The notes: generated by a model not told the origin, from the sequence alone. 40,020 bases of DNA from JAYZBC01 sp036339375 (GCA_036339375.1 JAYZBC010000056.1:1-40020); one strand, 5' to 3'. Numbered from the stretch's first letter, positions 18,264 to 27,604 are shown. Made by a program: numbers and translations.

Positions 18264-19777
18264 GGCGAATAATAGGTATCCTCAGGTATGTAATTTGTCT
18301 TGGCTAAATTACTAAACTTTGTCAGTAAGGCATTAAACTGCAAAATAGTTTTCCCCGCCGGTCCATGACGTTGTTTAGCAACGATAACTTCAGCGATGTT
18401 ATGAATTTGGTCCATTTCTTCCTGCCAAACCTGGTGTTCTGGCGTGTTTTCCCGAGGTTCACGACGCGCTAAGTAATATTCTTCTCTAAAAATAAACATT
18501 ACGACATCCGCATCTTGCTCAATGGCTCCGGATTCACGAAGATCCGATAATTGGGGCCGTTTGTCATCTCTTTGTTCTACTTGTCTTGAAAGTTGTGATA
18601 GGGCTAAAACAGGAACGCTAAGCTCCTTGGCTAAAGTTTTAAGACCCCGTGTTATTTCAGAGATTTCTTGGACTCGGTTATCTTGCCTTGCATAGGACCC
18701 ACTCAAAAGCTGAAGGTAATCCACAACAATTAAACCGAGATCTTGTTGACGTTTCAAACGGCGTGCTCTTGTCCGAAGAGCTGAAACGGTTAACGCAGGT
18801 GTATCATCAATAAATAATGGCGCTCGTTGTAATTCATGAGAGGCTCTAACAATTTTTTCAAATTCAGAATTGCCCATTTTACCTCGTCTAATTAGATCTG
18901 ATGCAACGCCAGATTCTTCCGCAAGAATTCTGGTAGCCAATTGTTCGGCAGACATTTCGAGTGAAAAAAAACCTACAACAGCGCCATTAACAACTTTAGA
19001 TTTTCCCTGTTCATCGGATTCTCGAAGCAAATTCTTTGCTGCATGGAATGCTATATTAGTAGCTAAAGCTGTTTTTCCCATAGATGGTCTGCCGGCTAAG
19101 ATAATCAAATCAGATTTATGTAAACCACCTAGCAAATCATCCAAATCAGTTAAGCCTGTACTTACTCCGGTTAGTTTTCCGTCACGCTTGTAAGCTGCTT
19201 CTGCCATTTCGATTGCAGCTGTCAGGACTGCAGGAAATTCAATAAATCCTCCCTGATAATCACCTATAGTAGCAAGTTCATAAAGTCGTTGTTCTGCTCG
19301 TTCAATTTGATCTAATGCAGAATCATCGATTTCAGGTGCAAAGGCTTCATTGACTGTATCTTCACCAAGATCAATTAATTGACGACGAAGAAAAAGGTCA
19401 TGGATAGTTTGTCCATAATGGCGGGCATTAATAATTGTTACAGCGTTTGTTGCCAAACGCGCTAAATAGGTGTGTCCTCCTAAATCAGAAAGTTCTTCAT
19501 CATTTTCGAAATAAAACCGCAAAGTGGTAGGATTAGCTTCCTGTCCTCGTTCAATTTGTTGTCCAATTGCTTCGAAAATTCGTCCATGGGCTTTGTTTCC
19601 AAAATGTTCGGGTTTTAAAAAATCCGATACTTGTTCAAATGCTCGATTGTTAATAAGAGTTGCCCCCAACAATGCTTGTTCCGCTTCTAGATTAGCTGGT
19701 GGGCTTCTCCAATCTCCTTTTTTTTCTTCTTTGGTGTGAAGTGCTTCAAAACTTTGGGGATTTGTATTTGGTTCCAT
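18260..19777 (-). CDS. dnaB: replicative DNA helicase DnaB
   Basis: The hexameric fork helicase, 505 residues. The N-terminal helical domain opens with PPANLEAEQALLGATLI, and the RecA-like C-terminal domain has Walker A GRPSMGKTAL near 227, FFSLEMSAEQL, and Walker B LIVVDYLQLLSG near 340. LRESGAIEQDADVVMFIFR is the late sensor region. The ATG at 19777 has TAGGG upstream. It begins the long minus-strand operon down to the SDR gene. The rpsF-rpsR-rplI genes that often precede dnaB are not present here. Confidence 0.96.
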   Translation of the reverse strand: MEPNTNPQSFEALHTKEEKKGDWRSPPANLEAEQALLGATLINNRAFEQVSDFLKPEHFGNKAHGRIFEAIGQQIERGQEANPTTLRFYFENDEELSDLGGHTYLARLATNAVTIINARHYGQTIHDLFLRRQLIDLGEDTVNEAFAPEIDDSALDQIERAEQRLYELATIGDYQGGFIEFPAVLTAAIEMAEAAYKRDGKLTGVSTGLTDLDDLLGGLHKSDLIILAGRPSMGKTALATNIAFHAAKNLLRESDEQGKSKVVNGAVVGFFSLEMSAEQLATRILAEESGVASDLIRRGKMGNSEFEKIVRASHELQRAPLFIDDTPALTVSALRTRARRLKRQQDLGLIVVDYLQLLSGSYARQDNRVQEISEITRGLKTLAKELSVPVLALSQLSRQVEQRDDKRPQLSDLRESGAIEQDADVVMFIFREEYYLARREPRENTPEHQVWQEEMDQIHNIAEVIVAKQRHGPAGKTILQFNALLTKFSNLAKTNYIPEDTYYSP

Positions 19778-20009
19778 TGTTGGCCCTACCTAAACCTTAG
19801 ATTGACTAGGGTATATTATTCTTTGATAGAGCACGACAGGAGGATTATGGGAATAATGGGGAAAACTCCTTATTTAAGGACAAAATTCTGTGTATAAATT
19901 TTTCATTTACACTTAGATAGTTAAAAGCCAAATTAATAATAAAGTCAGAATAAGAAGCTGAAATTTTTAATTAGACGGCATGAGTGCCTTTAGTCGATTG
20001 TTTTACGTT

Positions 20010-21203
20010 TTACTTTTCCTCCATTTTAAAAATGTAATCTCTTGTCCAAGGTAAAATATCAAAACGGTTAGAGATTTGAAGCTGAAAAACAACGAGTTGA
20101 TGGTACCTGAACCCTGTTTCACATAGAGCAAGGTAGAGTTCCCACATTCGACAAAACCGTTCGTCATAAATACGAAGTGCGTCATCCCACCGCTTTACAA
20201 AACGGGCTCGCCATTGACGTAAAGTTTCTGCATAGTGAAGTCGCAAAATTTCAATGTCGGTAACATATAATCCAAGGGGCTCAATGACTCGCATGACTTC
20301 AGATAGTGATGGCAAATCGGCTCCTGGAAAAATATATTTTCGTATAAACGGGTTTATTGGTGACGGAGCATTTAAACGTCCTATTGTGTGTAAAAGCATG
20401 ATTCCGTCTTTAGCTAAAATTCGCTCAATATTTTGAAAAAATTCTTTGTAATTGCGCTTTCCAACATGCTCAAACATCCCAACAGAGACAATCCGATCAT
20501 AAACTTGGGTTTCTTCCCGATAGTCTTGAACACAAAACTGAACATGGTCTTTTCGCTTAATTTCTTTTAGACGGGCTTTTGAAACTTCACATTGTTCTTC
20601 AGATAAGGTGATGCCTTTTACATCAATTTTTTCTGTTTCTGCTAAATACATTGCCATTCCGCCCCAACCAGATCCAATATCTAAGGCCTTTAAACCGGGT
20701 TCTAATAACAACTTAGAAGCAATGTGACGCTTTTTATCCTTTTGAGCTTTTTCGAGCGATTCATTTCCCTTCGAAAAATAAGCACATGAATACTGTTGGT
20801 CAGTGTCTAAAAAGAGAGAGTAAAGCTCTCCAGATAAATCATAGTGATGGGATACGTTTTTCTTGGCTTTTCTTCTAGAATTCAATTGCCCAAATCTAGC
20901 CGGATCAAACCAGCGTAAAAAGTTAAACACATCTTGGTTTACATTCTTAGAATAGTTACGACTAGCTAAATCAAAAAAGTCATAGACCGTCCCTTTTTCA
21001 ATTGTAAGAGTGCCGTTCACATAAGCTTCCGGAACGGTTAGACTTGGGGTAATACAAAGTGAATAATTGAGATATTTTTTATGCAGTCTTACCGTACAAA
21101 TAGGCTCACTATTATCTCCGATCTGATATAGTTGACCAGTTGAATCAATGAGTCTCAATGCACCTTCTTGAATAACTTTTTTTAGGAGGTTGGCAAATAG
21201 CAT
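20010..21203 (-). CDS. cfa: cyclopropane-fatty-acyl-phospholipid synthase
   Basis: A SAM-dependent methyltransferase that adds a methylene bridge to unsaturated acyl chains in membrane phospholipids. About 397 residues; the N-terminal domain is followed by HHYDLSGELYSLFLD, QYSCAYF, the SAM-binding ALDIGSGWGGMAMYLA near 175, and GMFEHVGKRNYKEFF. FPGADLPSL lies late, and RWRARF-like basic residues are near the C-terminus. The ATG at 21203 is chosen over a TTG immediately before it. It has its own transcript or follows manC, from which it is separated by about 200 AT-rich bases with no clear terminator. Confidence 0.93.
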   Translation of the reverse strand: MLFANLLKKVIQEGALRLIDSTGQLYQIGDNSEPICTVRLHKKYLNYSLCITPSLTVPEAYVNGTLTIEKGTVYDFFDLASRNYSKNVNQDVFNFLRWFDPARFGQLNSRRKAKKNVSHHYDLSGELYSLFLDTDQQYSCAYFSKGNESLEKAQKDKKRHIASKLLLEPGLKALDIGSGWGGMAMYLAETEKIDVKGITLSEEQCEVSKARLKEIKRKDHVQFCVQDYREETQVYDRIVSVGMFEHVGKRNYKEFFQNIERILAKDGIMLLHTIGRLNAPSPINPFIRKYIFPGADLPSLSEVMRVIEPLGLYVTDIEILRLHYAETLRQWRARFVKRWDDALRIYDERFCRMWELYLALCETGFRYHQLVVFQLQISNRFDILPWTRDYIFKMEEK

Positions 21204-21402
21204 CAAAAACTACCTAAAGCTCCATTCCTTATTTTGTTTCCACAACAGGTAAGCTTTTACTATGTTTTAAAACTTAAAGTTAACAAAATATGTCTATTTT
21301 TTTAAGCCTTTTTGTATATACCATTCATTTTAAAAAAATTATTTTAGTTTGAAAATAAATTTCAAAATTTGATCTTCTGATTATAATCCCTTGCCTTTGA
21401 TT

Positions 21403-22830
21403 TTATCGTCCAAAATCGTCTGCATAACGTATGATATCATCCTCACCAAGATAACTTCCTGTTTGTACTTCAATTATTTTTAGCGGAACCTGTTCTTGGT
21501 TAGAGAGCCTATGAATAGTGTTTGCTGAAATGTAAGTTGATTCATTCTCATTTAAAATAAACTGAGATTTTCCTTTTTGAATATTTGCCTTTCCCGCAAC
21601 AACCACCCAGTGTTCTGCCCTTTTGTTATGAGTTTGAAGGGATATCCTTGCACCTGTTTTTATTTCTATCAATTTCACTTGAAATTTTTCTCCAGCGTGC
21701 AGAATTTGGTAATAACCCCATGGCCTGTGAACTTTTGGGTGGAGTGTGGCCTCCTTGTGGCCTCTTATTTTTATTTTTTCAGCAATTTCCCCAACTTCTT
21801 GCGAACGATCTTTTTTTGTCACCAATATGGCATCATTGCTCACTACAACAATCAAATCTTCTACACCTAAAGTTGCCACAAGAGGGCCTTCACTCCTGAT
21901 ATATGAATTCTGGGTTTCGAAAGCCTCTACATTTCCCACAATTACATTGTTTTCTCCGTCTTTTTTTGAAAGGTCCCATAGAGATTGCCATGCGCCAACA
22001 TCGTTCCAACCAAATTGTACCGTTTTCACAACTGCTTTTTGGGTATGTTCCATAACTGCTTTGTCTATAGAATTTAACGGGCAAGTTTTAAAAATTGTTT
22101 CATCAACTCGTACAAAATCTAAGTCTACCTTTGCAGCTTGAATTGCTTTTCTACAGGAATTTACAATTTCTGGTTCCAACCTTTTAAGCTCATCTAAAAA
22201 AACATGTGCTTTGAAGATGAACATCCCACTATTCCAACTATAAGTTCCTGTTGATAAGAATTTTTTTGCGGCCAAGACATCCGGTTTTTCAACGAATTTA
22301 GACACTTTAAAAACGCCCTCGTGTGCACTAAGAGGCTTTCCCGATTTGATGTATCCGTAACCAGTCTCGATACGGTTTGGTTCAATACCAAAGGTAACAA
22401 TATATCCGTCTAATGCGGCGCTAGCGGCTTCCTCTATCGCCTGCTCAAAGGCGTTTAATCCGGAAATTACATGGTCGGAAGGTAATACCAATATTAATGA
22501 ATTGGGCGAATTTTCTGAAAGTAATGTACAAGCCAATGCAGTTGCAGGAGCTGTATTTCGACTGGTTGGTTCTAGAATAATCGTATTCGGAGATACATTT
22601 AGCTCATTTAATTGTTCAGCTATTACAAATCTTTGTTCTGCGTTGCAAACAATTGTAGCAGGGAAGTATCGAAGCGGATCTTTGATACGTTGTGTGGTTT
22701 TTTGAAATAAAGAATGTTCCGAAATTAGGGGAATAAGCTGTTTGGGATAGGTTTCTCTTGAAATCGGCCAGAGCCGTTTGCCTAGTCCTCCTGAGAGGAT
22801 AACCGGATAAATTTTTGGTAATTTTTTCAT
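21403..22830 (-). CDS. manC: mannose-1-phosphate guanylyltransferase / mannose-6-phosphate isomerase
   Basis: A bifunctional 475-residue enzyme that makes GDP-mannose for polysaccharide synthesis. The N-terminal sugar-nucleotidyltransferase domain has SGGLGKRLWPISRETYPKQ near 14-32 and LVLPSDHVI near 108. The C-terminal cupin domain (residues about 350-475) has VHRPWGYYQIL and LQTHNKRAEHWVVVAGKA, the type II phosphomannose isomerase part. Length fits ManC/AlgA/XanB. No other capsule or O-antigen genes are adjacent, so it appears as an isolated supply gene. Confidence 0.93.
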   Translation of the reverse strand: MKKLPKIYPVILSGGLGKRLWPISRETYPKQLIPLISEHSLFQKTTQRIKDPLRYFPATIVCNAEQRFVIAEQLNELNVSPNTIILEPTSRNTAPATALACTLLSENSPNSLILVLPSDHVISGLNAFEQAIEEAASAALDGYIVTFGIEPNRIETGYGYIKSGKPLSAHEGVFKVSKFVEKPDVLAAKKFLSTGTYSWNSGMFIFKAHVFLDELKRLEPEIVNSCRKAIQAAKVDLDFVRVDETIFKTCPLNSIDKAVMEHTQKAVVKTVQFGWNDVGAWQSLWDLSKKDGENNVIVGNVEAFETQNSYIRSEGPLVATLGVEDLIVVVSNDAILVTKKDRSQEVGEIAEKIKIRGHKEATLHPKVHRPWGYYQILHAGEKFQVKLIEIKTGARISLQTHNKRAEHWVVVAGKANIQKGKSQFILNENESTYISANTIHRLSNQEQVPLKIIEVQTGSYLGEDDIIRYADDFGR

Positions 22831-23172
22831 TCCGATTTATTTATTCCTGAAGTTTTAATCTTGGTGTTCTCCTTTTTTCTTAATTTTCTATTAAAAATTT
22901 TCCCAAAATATTTTGTTGATAGTAAACAATAAACAAAGAAATTCGGAAAATGCAATTCTTGGGCATAGGCCAGATAGAAAATTGTTATATAAGATTCTAT
23001 AGGAAAATTAAATGAAAGAAGGAGAAGGGCCGAATTCAAAAAAATTAACCTAAAAAATTTAGAAACTTTCTAATATTTTTATTTTTGTATTTTGCGAGAG
23101 GTTTTACTCTTCTATTTTGTGAAATCCTGTTCTTTTAGTTTTTTCTTTTGACTTGAATCAATTTTTAAGAAT
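22831..23172. other. AT-rich intergenic region between manC and the lipoprotein gene
   Basis: Very AT-rich divergent spacer. It should contain the manC promoter on the minus strand, but I cannot fix its boxes. A 70-codon minus-strand frame (22827-23039) overlaps the manC ATG as ATGA; its composition (many Lys, Asn, Ile, Phe) matches the base bias and I do not accept it as a gene. No repeat or RNA gene seen. Confidence 0.4.
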
Positions 23173-23201
23173 TTACTTTCTAAACTAACAGCTACTATAA
23201 T
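23173..23201 (+). promoter_or_regulatory. candidate sigma-70 promoter of the alanine-rich lipoprotein gene
   Basis: TTACTT at 23173-23178 and a perfect TATAAT at 23196-23201 are separated by 17 bases. This is the best promoter-like pair in front of the lipoprotein gene and gives a leader of about 80 bases. Confidence 0.5.
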
Positions 23202-23240
23202 ATTTTAAGTAATAGCTGTATGGGTATTAAATTCAATCGT

Positions 23241-23282
23241 GGTCCCTTGCCGGACTGGGCCGAAGCAAGGACCTTCAGGAGG
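23241..23282 (+). promoter_or_regulatory. leader hairpin followed by a strong ribosome binding site
   Basis: GGTCC-C-TTGC (23241-23250) pairs with GCAAGGACC (23265-23273) with one bulged C and an inner CGG/CCG pair. Three bases later comes a perfect AGGAGG (23277-23282), five bases before the ATG at 23288. A stable 5' hairpin next to an optimal ribosome site is typical of long-lived mRNAs of abundant small lipoproteins such as Lpp. Confidence 0.55.
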
Positions 23283-23287
23283 AAAAA

Positions 23288-23575
23288 ATGAAATTTTTAA
23301 AGACGCTGGTTATAGTCGCTGTCCCACTAGTGTTTCTTTTGGGCTGTGAAACGCCCGGAGAAAACAAGAGCAGTTTGGCCAACAAAGCAGCTATGCAGGC
23401 ACAAAGCAAATTAGCTATGCAGGCACAAAAAGCGGCCAAACGCGCAGCTGACGCTGCTAATGCCGCTGCCGCAAGTGCTGCCGCGGCAGCCCGTGCGGCT
23501 GAATCTGCCGCTGCAGAGGCAAAGGCCGCAGGGGATAAGGCTGATCGGGTATTCCGAAAGGGCATGAGAAAGTGA
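23288..23575 (+). CDS. Braun-type alanine-zipper lipoprotein (Lpp/OprI-like)
   Basis: A 95-residue lipoprotein. The signal peptide ends in the lipobox FLLGC (Cys20). The mature 76 residues are almost entirely Ala-rich heptads (AAKRAADAANAAAASAA and on), predicting a long trimeric alanine-zipper helix as in E. coli Lpp and Pseudomonas OprI. The last residues are GMRK; E. coli Lpp ends in YRK, and its final Lys is the one linked to peptidoglycan. The convergent neighbour is an L,D-transpeptidase, the enzyme class that makes this link. It is thus a good candidate for a peptidoglycan-bound outer-membrane lipoprotein. GC is higher than in neighbours because Ala codons dominate. Similarity to Lpp may be convergent. 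Confidence 0.8.
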   Translation: MKFLKTLVIVAVPLVFLLGCETPGENKSSLANKAAMQAQSKLAMQAQKAAKRAADAANAAAASAAAAARAAESAAAEAKAAGDKADRVFRKGMRK

Positions 23576-23587
23576 AAATTTAGATTT

Positions 23588-23636
23588 GAATAAGAAACCT
23601 AATTCAAAATTATGAAATAGGTTTCTTATTCTTTTA
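23588..23636. terminator. shared terminator of the lipoprotein and L,D-transpeptidase genes
   Basis: GAATAAGAAACCTA (23588-23601) pairs perfectly over 14 bp with TAGGTTTCTTATTC (23618-23631), followed on the plus strand by TTTT. The stop codon of the minus-strand L,D-transpeptidase gene (23634) lies just beyond the stem, so the hairpin serves both convergent genes. Confidence 0.85.
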
Positions 23637-24590
23637 GTATCCATTCGTAAGCACAGAAACAGGTAATCCGGTCCGTTCTGCCTCTGCTTTTTTTACTTTC
23701 TTCCAATCAACTTTTTTTACTTTTCCTCCTGCTGCTTGTGCGATGCGATAAACCATTTCAGGAACTTTAGCTGAACTAAATTTTCCTGTGTGTTCTAATT
23801 CTTCATTTTGTTTTGGATTCGGGTGTATTTCGATAAGTAGTTGGTTTTTGACCCAACCTAGTTTTAATTCTTGACTGACTACGGTGACCGGAGTCCCAAG
23901 GGTAACTCTGGAAAACAGCCAAGAGATGTCCTCTGGGTACATTCTTATACACCCATGGCTAACCCGTCGGCCTACGCCCCAAGGAATATTCGTGCCGTGG
24001 ATTAAGTAGGACTCCCAACCCAAATAGAGAGCATGTTGTCCTAATGGGTTGTCAGGACCTGGTAAAATGACTTTTGGTAATTCCGGTTGTTCTTTCCTAA
24101 TGGATTTGGGGACAAACCAAATCGGGTTTTTCTTTTTCCTAATAACTTGTGTTGATCCTAAAGGTGTTCCCCATGCGTCCTGACCGGTGCCTATTGGAAA
24201 GCTTTTAACTTTTTCGTTGTTTTCAGAAAAATAATATAACCGTTGGTCTACTAAATTTAGTAATAGCCCTTTTCGGGGCCCATCTGGCAACAAGTGTGCG
24301 GTAGGTAAAATGATTTTTTTACCAGGACCAGGGAGCCATGGATCTATGCCCCTATTTGCTGCAACTATTTCTACAAAACCTAATTTATTAAATCGGGCAA
24401 GATCAAGGAGGGTATCCTCTTTTTTACTAATATGAAAACGGATTGTGCCAACGATATTGTTTTTTGCAAACCGGCCCTCTTCAGATACTTTCCAAGGGCG
24501 AGCGACGGTTCCTCGAAAGGTTGTAAAGGCGATAAATCCAGCACCTAAACCTCCACAAAAAACTCGGCGGTTTTTAAATTTTGGTGCCAT
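23634..24590 (-). CDS. L,D-transpeptidase (YkuD/ErfK type), periplasmic
   Basis: A 318-residue YkuD-domain protein. The N-terminus is basic with a weak membrane or Tat-like segment (KNRRVFCGGLGAGFIAFTTF). A LysM-like part follows (TLLDLARFNKLGFVEIVAANRGID, then PGPGKKIILPT), then the YkuD domain from about 110 with the catalytic motif YLIHGTNIPWGVGRRVSHGC, whose Cys is the nucleophile and whose His residues are conserved. The same domain order occurs in E. coli ErfK/YbiS/YcfS, which attach Lpp to diaminopimelate. AAAGGAG stands eight bases before the ATG at 24590. It is convergent with the Lpp-like gene. Confidence 0.9.
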   Translation of the reverse strand: MAPKFKNRRVFCGGLGAGFIAFTTFRGTVARPWKVSEEGRFAKNNIVGTIRFHISKKEDTLLDLARFNKLGFVEIVAANRGIDPWLPGPGKKIILPTAHLLPDGPRKGLLLNLVDQRLYYFSENNEKVKSFPIGTGQDAWGTPLGSTQVIRKKKNPIWFVPKSIRKEQPELPKVILPGPDNPLGQHALYLGWESYLIHGTNIPWGVGRRVSHGCIRMYPEDISWLFSRVTLGTPVTVVSQELKLGWVKNQLLIEIHPNPKQNEELEHTGKFSSAKVPEMVYRIAQAAGGKVKKVDWKKVKKAEAERTGLPVSVLTNGY

Positions 24591-24796
24591 ATTTACACTC
24601 CTTTTAAAAAAAGGATATCAAATTTGGGCGCAGAGTATTTAATTGACGTTCAAAAACAAAGTCTAAAATTTGAAAATTTTTAATAAAACGTAATTTTTTT
24701 CTTTTAGGCTTCCGTAATTTTTAATAAAAGTCATTTAATCGACATTTTGTGGTGCTTTATCTATATTGTAAAATAAGTAACTTAGGATTTCTGTTA

Positions 24797-25405
24797 ATGA
24801 AAAGAATCATAATTGGAATAACCGGTGCAACAGGCACAATCTATGGGTCGCGTCTAATGGAGATGTTACGCGAGGAAGGAGATACGGAAATTCACCTTGT
24901 TATGAGCCAATCCGCTAAGCTCACCCTTAAAATGGAATATGATGTTGAGCCTGATTATATCAATTCTCTTGCACATGAAGTACATGCACCAAATAACATT
25001 GGCGCATCCATATCTTCTGGATCTTTTTCAAGTGCAGGCATGATTGTAGCCCCTTGTTCCATTAAAACGATGTCAAACATTGCTATGGGGAATACAGGAG
25101 ATCTTATCAGCCGAGCAGCAGATGTAATTTTAAAGGAACGTCGGCGGTTAGTTATCGCAATAAGAGAAACTCCGCTACATGCTGGTCATTTAGAAAATCT
25201 TTTGAAACTAGCTAATCTTGGAGCGGTAATTTTTCCACCCGTTCCAGCATTTTACAATCGCCCTCGCACTCTTGAAGACATTGTTGACCAAAGCTGTATG
25301 CGAATACTGGATCAGTTAGATGTACACCTCGAAACAGCTCCACGGTGGGGTGAAGACGGTGGGGTCCCAGCTGTTGGACAAAAAATAGAGGGCGGAAAGA
25401 CCTAA
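24797..25405 (+). CDS. ubiX: flavin prenyltransferase UbiX
   Basis: Makes prenylated FMN, the cofactor of UbiD-type decarboxylases in ubiquinone synthesis. About 202 residues from the ATG at 24797, which is preceded by AGGA; an in-frame start at 24749 would add an unlikely leader. Marks are IIIGITGATGTIYGSRL at the N-terminus, MIVAPCSIKTMSNIAMGNTGDLISRAADV near 87-115, and LAIRETPLH-type VIAIRETPLHAGHLENLL. The Gly/Ser-rich segment GASISSGSFSSAGM is the FMN phosphate area. The stop overlaps the stop of the convergent transglutaminase-like gene by three bases. UbiD is not in the window. Confidence 0.93.
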   Translation: MKRIIIGITGATGTIYGSRLMEMLREEGDTEIHLVMSQSAKLTLKMEYDVEPDYINSLAHEVHAPNNIGASISSGSFSSAGMIVAPCSIKTMSNIAMGNTGDLISRAADVILKERRRLVIAIRETPLHAGHLENLLKLANLGAVIFPPVPAFYNRPRTLEDIVDQSCMRILDQLDVHLETAPRWGEDGGVPAVGQKIEGGKT

Positions 25406-26124
25406 ATTACAGGGGTTTCTTCTTCAAACAAAATTTTATCGGCTAGTATTTTTTTGTCCACTTGGGCACGTGCTTGTTCGTCATAAACACTTGGTGGATA
25501 GTATTCCGTGAAATCTTTGACAACACGTTTAAGCGGGAAGTCAGACCAAATTCCATGGTCGGTTTCATATTCAATGTGGCGACGACCACTCGCGTCATAT
25601 TGCTGGAACAGAGCATCCCTTTCACCGTCAAAATCAGTGGGCAATACATTAAATTTTTGACAGAGTTCTATATTAAATGCTGGGGCTGCCTTTAACCAAT
25701 TCCTACCGATATACATTACTGCATATCCGTGATGTAAAAAAAGTTGTTTTCCGCCCATCATCTGGCGTAAGCGATTTGTACATAGGTGATTATACACATC
25801 TGATAGGCCAATTCCCGCTGGAATGCCAATAGCGCGACAGCAAGCAATTAATAAATTCGCCTTAGGCAAACAATAGCCAATTTTAGCTTTAAGTACATTA
25901 CTAGCCTTATATTTCATAGGGTCTAGGCTAATGCTGTATGGGTCATAACGAATGCCATCTCGAACCGCATAAAAAAGTTTCATCGCTTTCTCTTTTGCAT
26001 TAAATGCGTTTAGGGTGGCGTTTGTAGCAAACTCTCTGACCTCTTCCTTATCAAAATCAAAAAATTTTGTGGGCTGCAAATAAATTGGCCCTACTTTGGG
26101 TAATTCTGTTTTTAAATGTTCCAT
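25402..26124 (-). CDS. transglutaminase-like cysteine protease family protein
   Basis: A 240-residue cytoplasmic protein of the transglutaminase-like superfamily. The core is FYAVRDGIRYDPYSI near 51-65, then the Cys nucleophile in KIGYCLPKANLLIACCRAIG near 81-100, His in FLHHGYAVMYIG near 128, and an Asp or Asn in AAPAFN near 148. These are the usual Cys-His-Asp positions. No signal peptide is evident. Members of this branch are annotated as transglutaminase-like with no known substrate. Stop codons of this gene and ubiX overlap, and no terminator lies between them. Confidence 0.83.
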   Translation of the reverse strand: MEHLKTELPKVGPIYLQPTKFFDFDKEEVREFATNATLNAFNAKEKAMKLFYAVRDGIRYDPYSISLDPMKYKASNVLKAKIGYCLPKANLLIACCRAIGIPAGIGLSDVYNHLCTNRLRQMMGGKQLFLHHGYAVMYIGRNWLKAAPAFNIELCQKFNVLPTDFDGERDALFQQYDASGRRHIEYETDHGIWSDFPLKRVVKDFTEYYPPSVYDEQARAQVDKKILADKILFEEETPVI

Positions 26125-26254
26125 TTTTGAGTTTATAAATTTTTTATTTTTTAGTGAATTATAACCTGAAATTTATTCTTTTTATATGCTCATGGAAAAC
26201 AAGACCTTTGTTCCTGCGTTTGACCAAATTCGACTGGGGTATGTTTAATAAATA

Positions 26255-27604
26255 TTATTCGTTTGGGTTGTAAAGTGCTTTTTCTATAGAGCGACCAACA
26301 CTAAACAATTTTTGATCGCCCATAGTTTCTCCAACTACCATTATACCCGCTGGTGGTTCCCCCTTGGTTTGCATAGGAATAGAAAGAGCACAACGATCAA
26401 GAAAGTTAAAACAAAATGTGTTACGTAGCATCATGATATTTTTCTTTGAATAGAGTTTTTCGCTTTCCTCCAGAGCCTTTATAGAGGGGGCAACTATAGC
26501 GGTTGTGGGTAAGATTATGGCATCAAATGGTTTGGTGATTGCATTGGCCTTTTTTATCAAATTCTTCCGCGCATTGAGAGCATCTATGTAATCAGCGGCG
26601 TTTAAATTTTTAAATCGTAAAATTCGACTTTTGACTCGTGGATCATATTGGTCACCATTTTTTACAATTTGTTTTCGATGGAAAGCAAAAGCCTCTGCAT
26701 AAATTTCCCCCTTTGAATTGATTTTTGGTATTTCACCTAATTCTCTGAATTTTATTTCGCTAATGTTTGCTCCTGCTTTGTCCAACTTTGTTAACGTTTT
26801 TTCAAAAGTTTTCCCGATATGAAGATCAAGATCGTCGAGGACCAATGTTTGTGGGACAGCCAGCCTTAATCCGTTAATATTAGTGTAATCAGAAAGAACA
26901 GTTTCTTCTCCCGCTAATACTGAATCTATAATTGCACAACAATTAACTGTTGGCGCTAGTGGGCCTCCGGCATCCAGGCTTGGAACTAAGGGATAAATCC
27001 CCTTAGCAGACATCCTTTTGGTAGTTGGTTTAAAACCCGTAAGACCACATAAGGAAGCAGGTATTCTAATTGACCCACCTGTATCTGATCCTAATGCAAA
27101 ATGTGCCATACCATCAGTAACTGAAACTGCGGCGCCGGAAGAAGACCCTCCTGGAATCCTACCTGTTTTACGATCCCACGGGTTTTTGGGTGTTCCGTAA
27201 TGGGGATTAAGGCCAAGTCCGGAAAACGCAAATTCCGTCATATTTGTACGTCCAATGACAATGGCACCGGCTCTACGTAAACGGGCTATTAATTTAGCGT
27301 CTTGTTGTGCGGGAACTCCATTTTTTAGGAGTAAAGAACCAGCTGTTGTCACATCTCCTGCAACGTCAAACAAGTCCTTTACTGAAAACACCAGGCCTTC
27401 CAAAGGAGAAACGGAACCGATTTTTGAACGGCGTTTATCGGCGGTGTCTGCATTTTTTCTGGCTTCTACCTCGTGCACTTTCAGAATTACACGTTTACCC
27501 TCTCCTTCAGGGTCTTTAATTTTAGAAAGTGACTTTTCAACTAAGTCTCGGCTTGTTGTAAGACCTGAATTCAATTCTTGTGCGAGTAAGAACAAACTTT
27601 TCAT
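26255..27604 (-). CDS. amidase signature family protein
   Basis: A 449-residue amidase of the GatA/AtzF superfamily that hydrolyses an amide bond of an unknown small substrate. The Ser-cisSer-Lys triad is visible: Lys76 in LVFSVKDLFDVAG, Ser in PGGSSSGAAVSV, and Ser in GSDTGGSIRIPASLCGL. The late sequence includes GRTNMTEFAFSGLGLNPHYG before the glycine-serine loop. A neighbouring MFS carrier is divergent, so transport and hydrolysis of one compound is possible but unproven. It is not GatA of tRNA amidation, since gatB and gatC are absent and the C-terminus differs. Confidence 0.88.
   Translation of the reverse strand: MKSLFLLAQELNSGLTTSRDLVEKSLSKIKDPEGEGKRVILKVHEVEARKNADTADKRRSKIGSVSPLEGLVFSVKDLFDVAGDVTTAGSLLLKNGVPAQQDAKLIARLRRAGAIVIGRTNMTEFAFSGLGLNPHYGTPKNPWDRKTGRIPGGSSSGAAVSVTDGMAHFALGSDTGGSIRIPASLCGLTGFKPTTKRMSAKGIYPLVPSLDAGGPLAPTVNCCAIIDSVLAGEETVLSDYTNINGLRLAVPQTLVLDDLDLHIGKTFEKTLTKLDKAGANISEIKFRELGEIPKINSKGEIYAEAFAFHRKQIVKNGDQYDPRVKSRILRFKNLNAADYIDALNARKNLIKKANAITKPFDAIILPTTAIVAPSIKALEESEKLYSKKNIMMLRNTFCFNFLDRCALSIPMQTKGEPPAGIMVVGETMGDQKLFSVGRSIEKALYNPNE

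Noticed and set aside
19838..19897. A 16-codon plus-strand frame with a perfect AGGAGG, divergent from dnaB.
   Set aside because: Spacing to the first ATG is only three bases, nothing follows on that strand, and I see no leader-peptide logic.
19960..20009. Possible terminator after cfa (GGCA-TCAT-TGCC type stem).
   Set aside because: Only four to five pairs with a broken stem and no T-run close by.
22827..23039. A 70-codon minus-strand frame overlapping the manC ATG as ATGA.
   Set aside because: Composition follows the AT bias (Lys, Asn, Ile, Phe), no ribosome site or family likeness; the overlap is probably chance.
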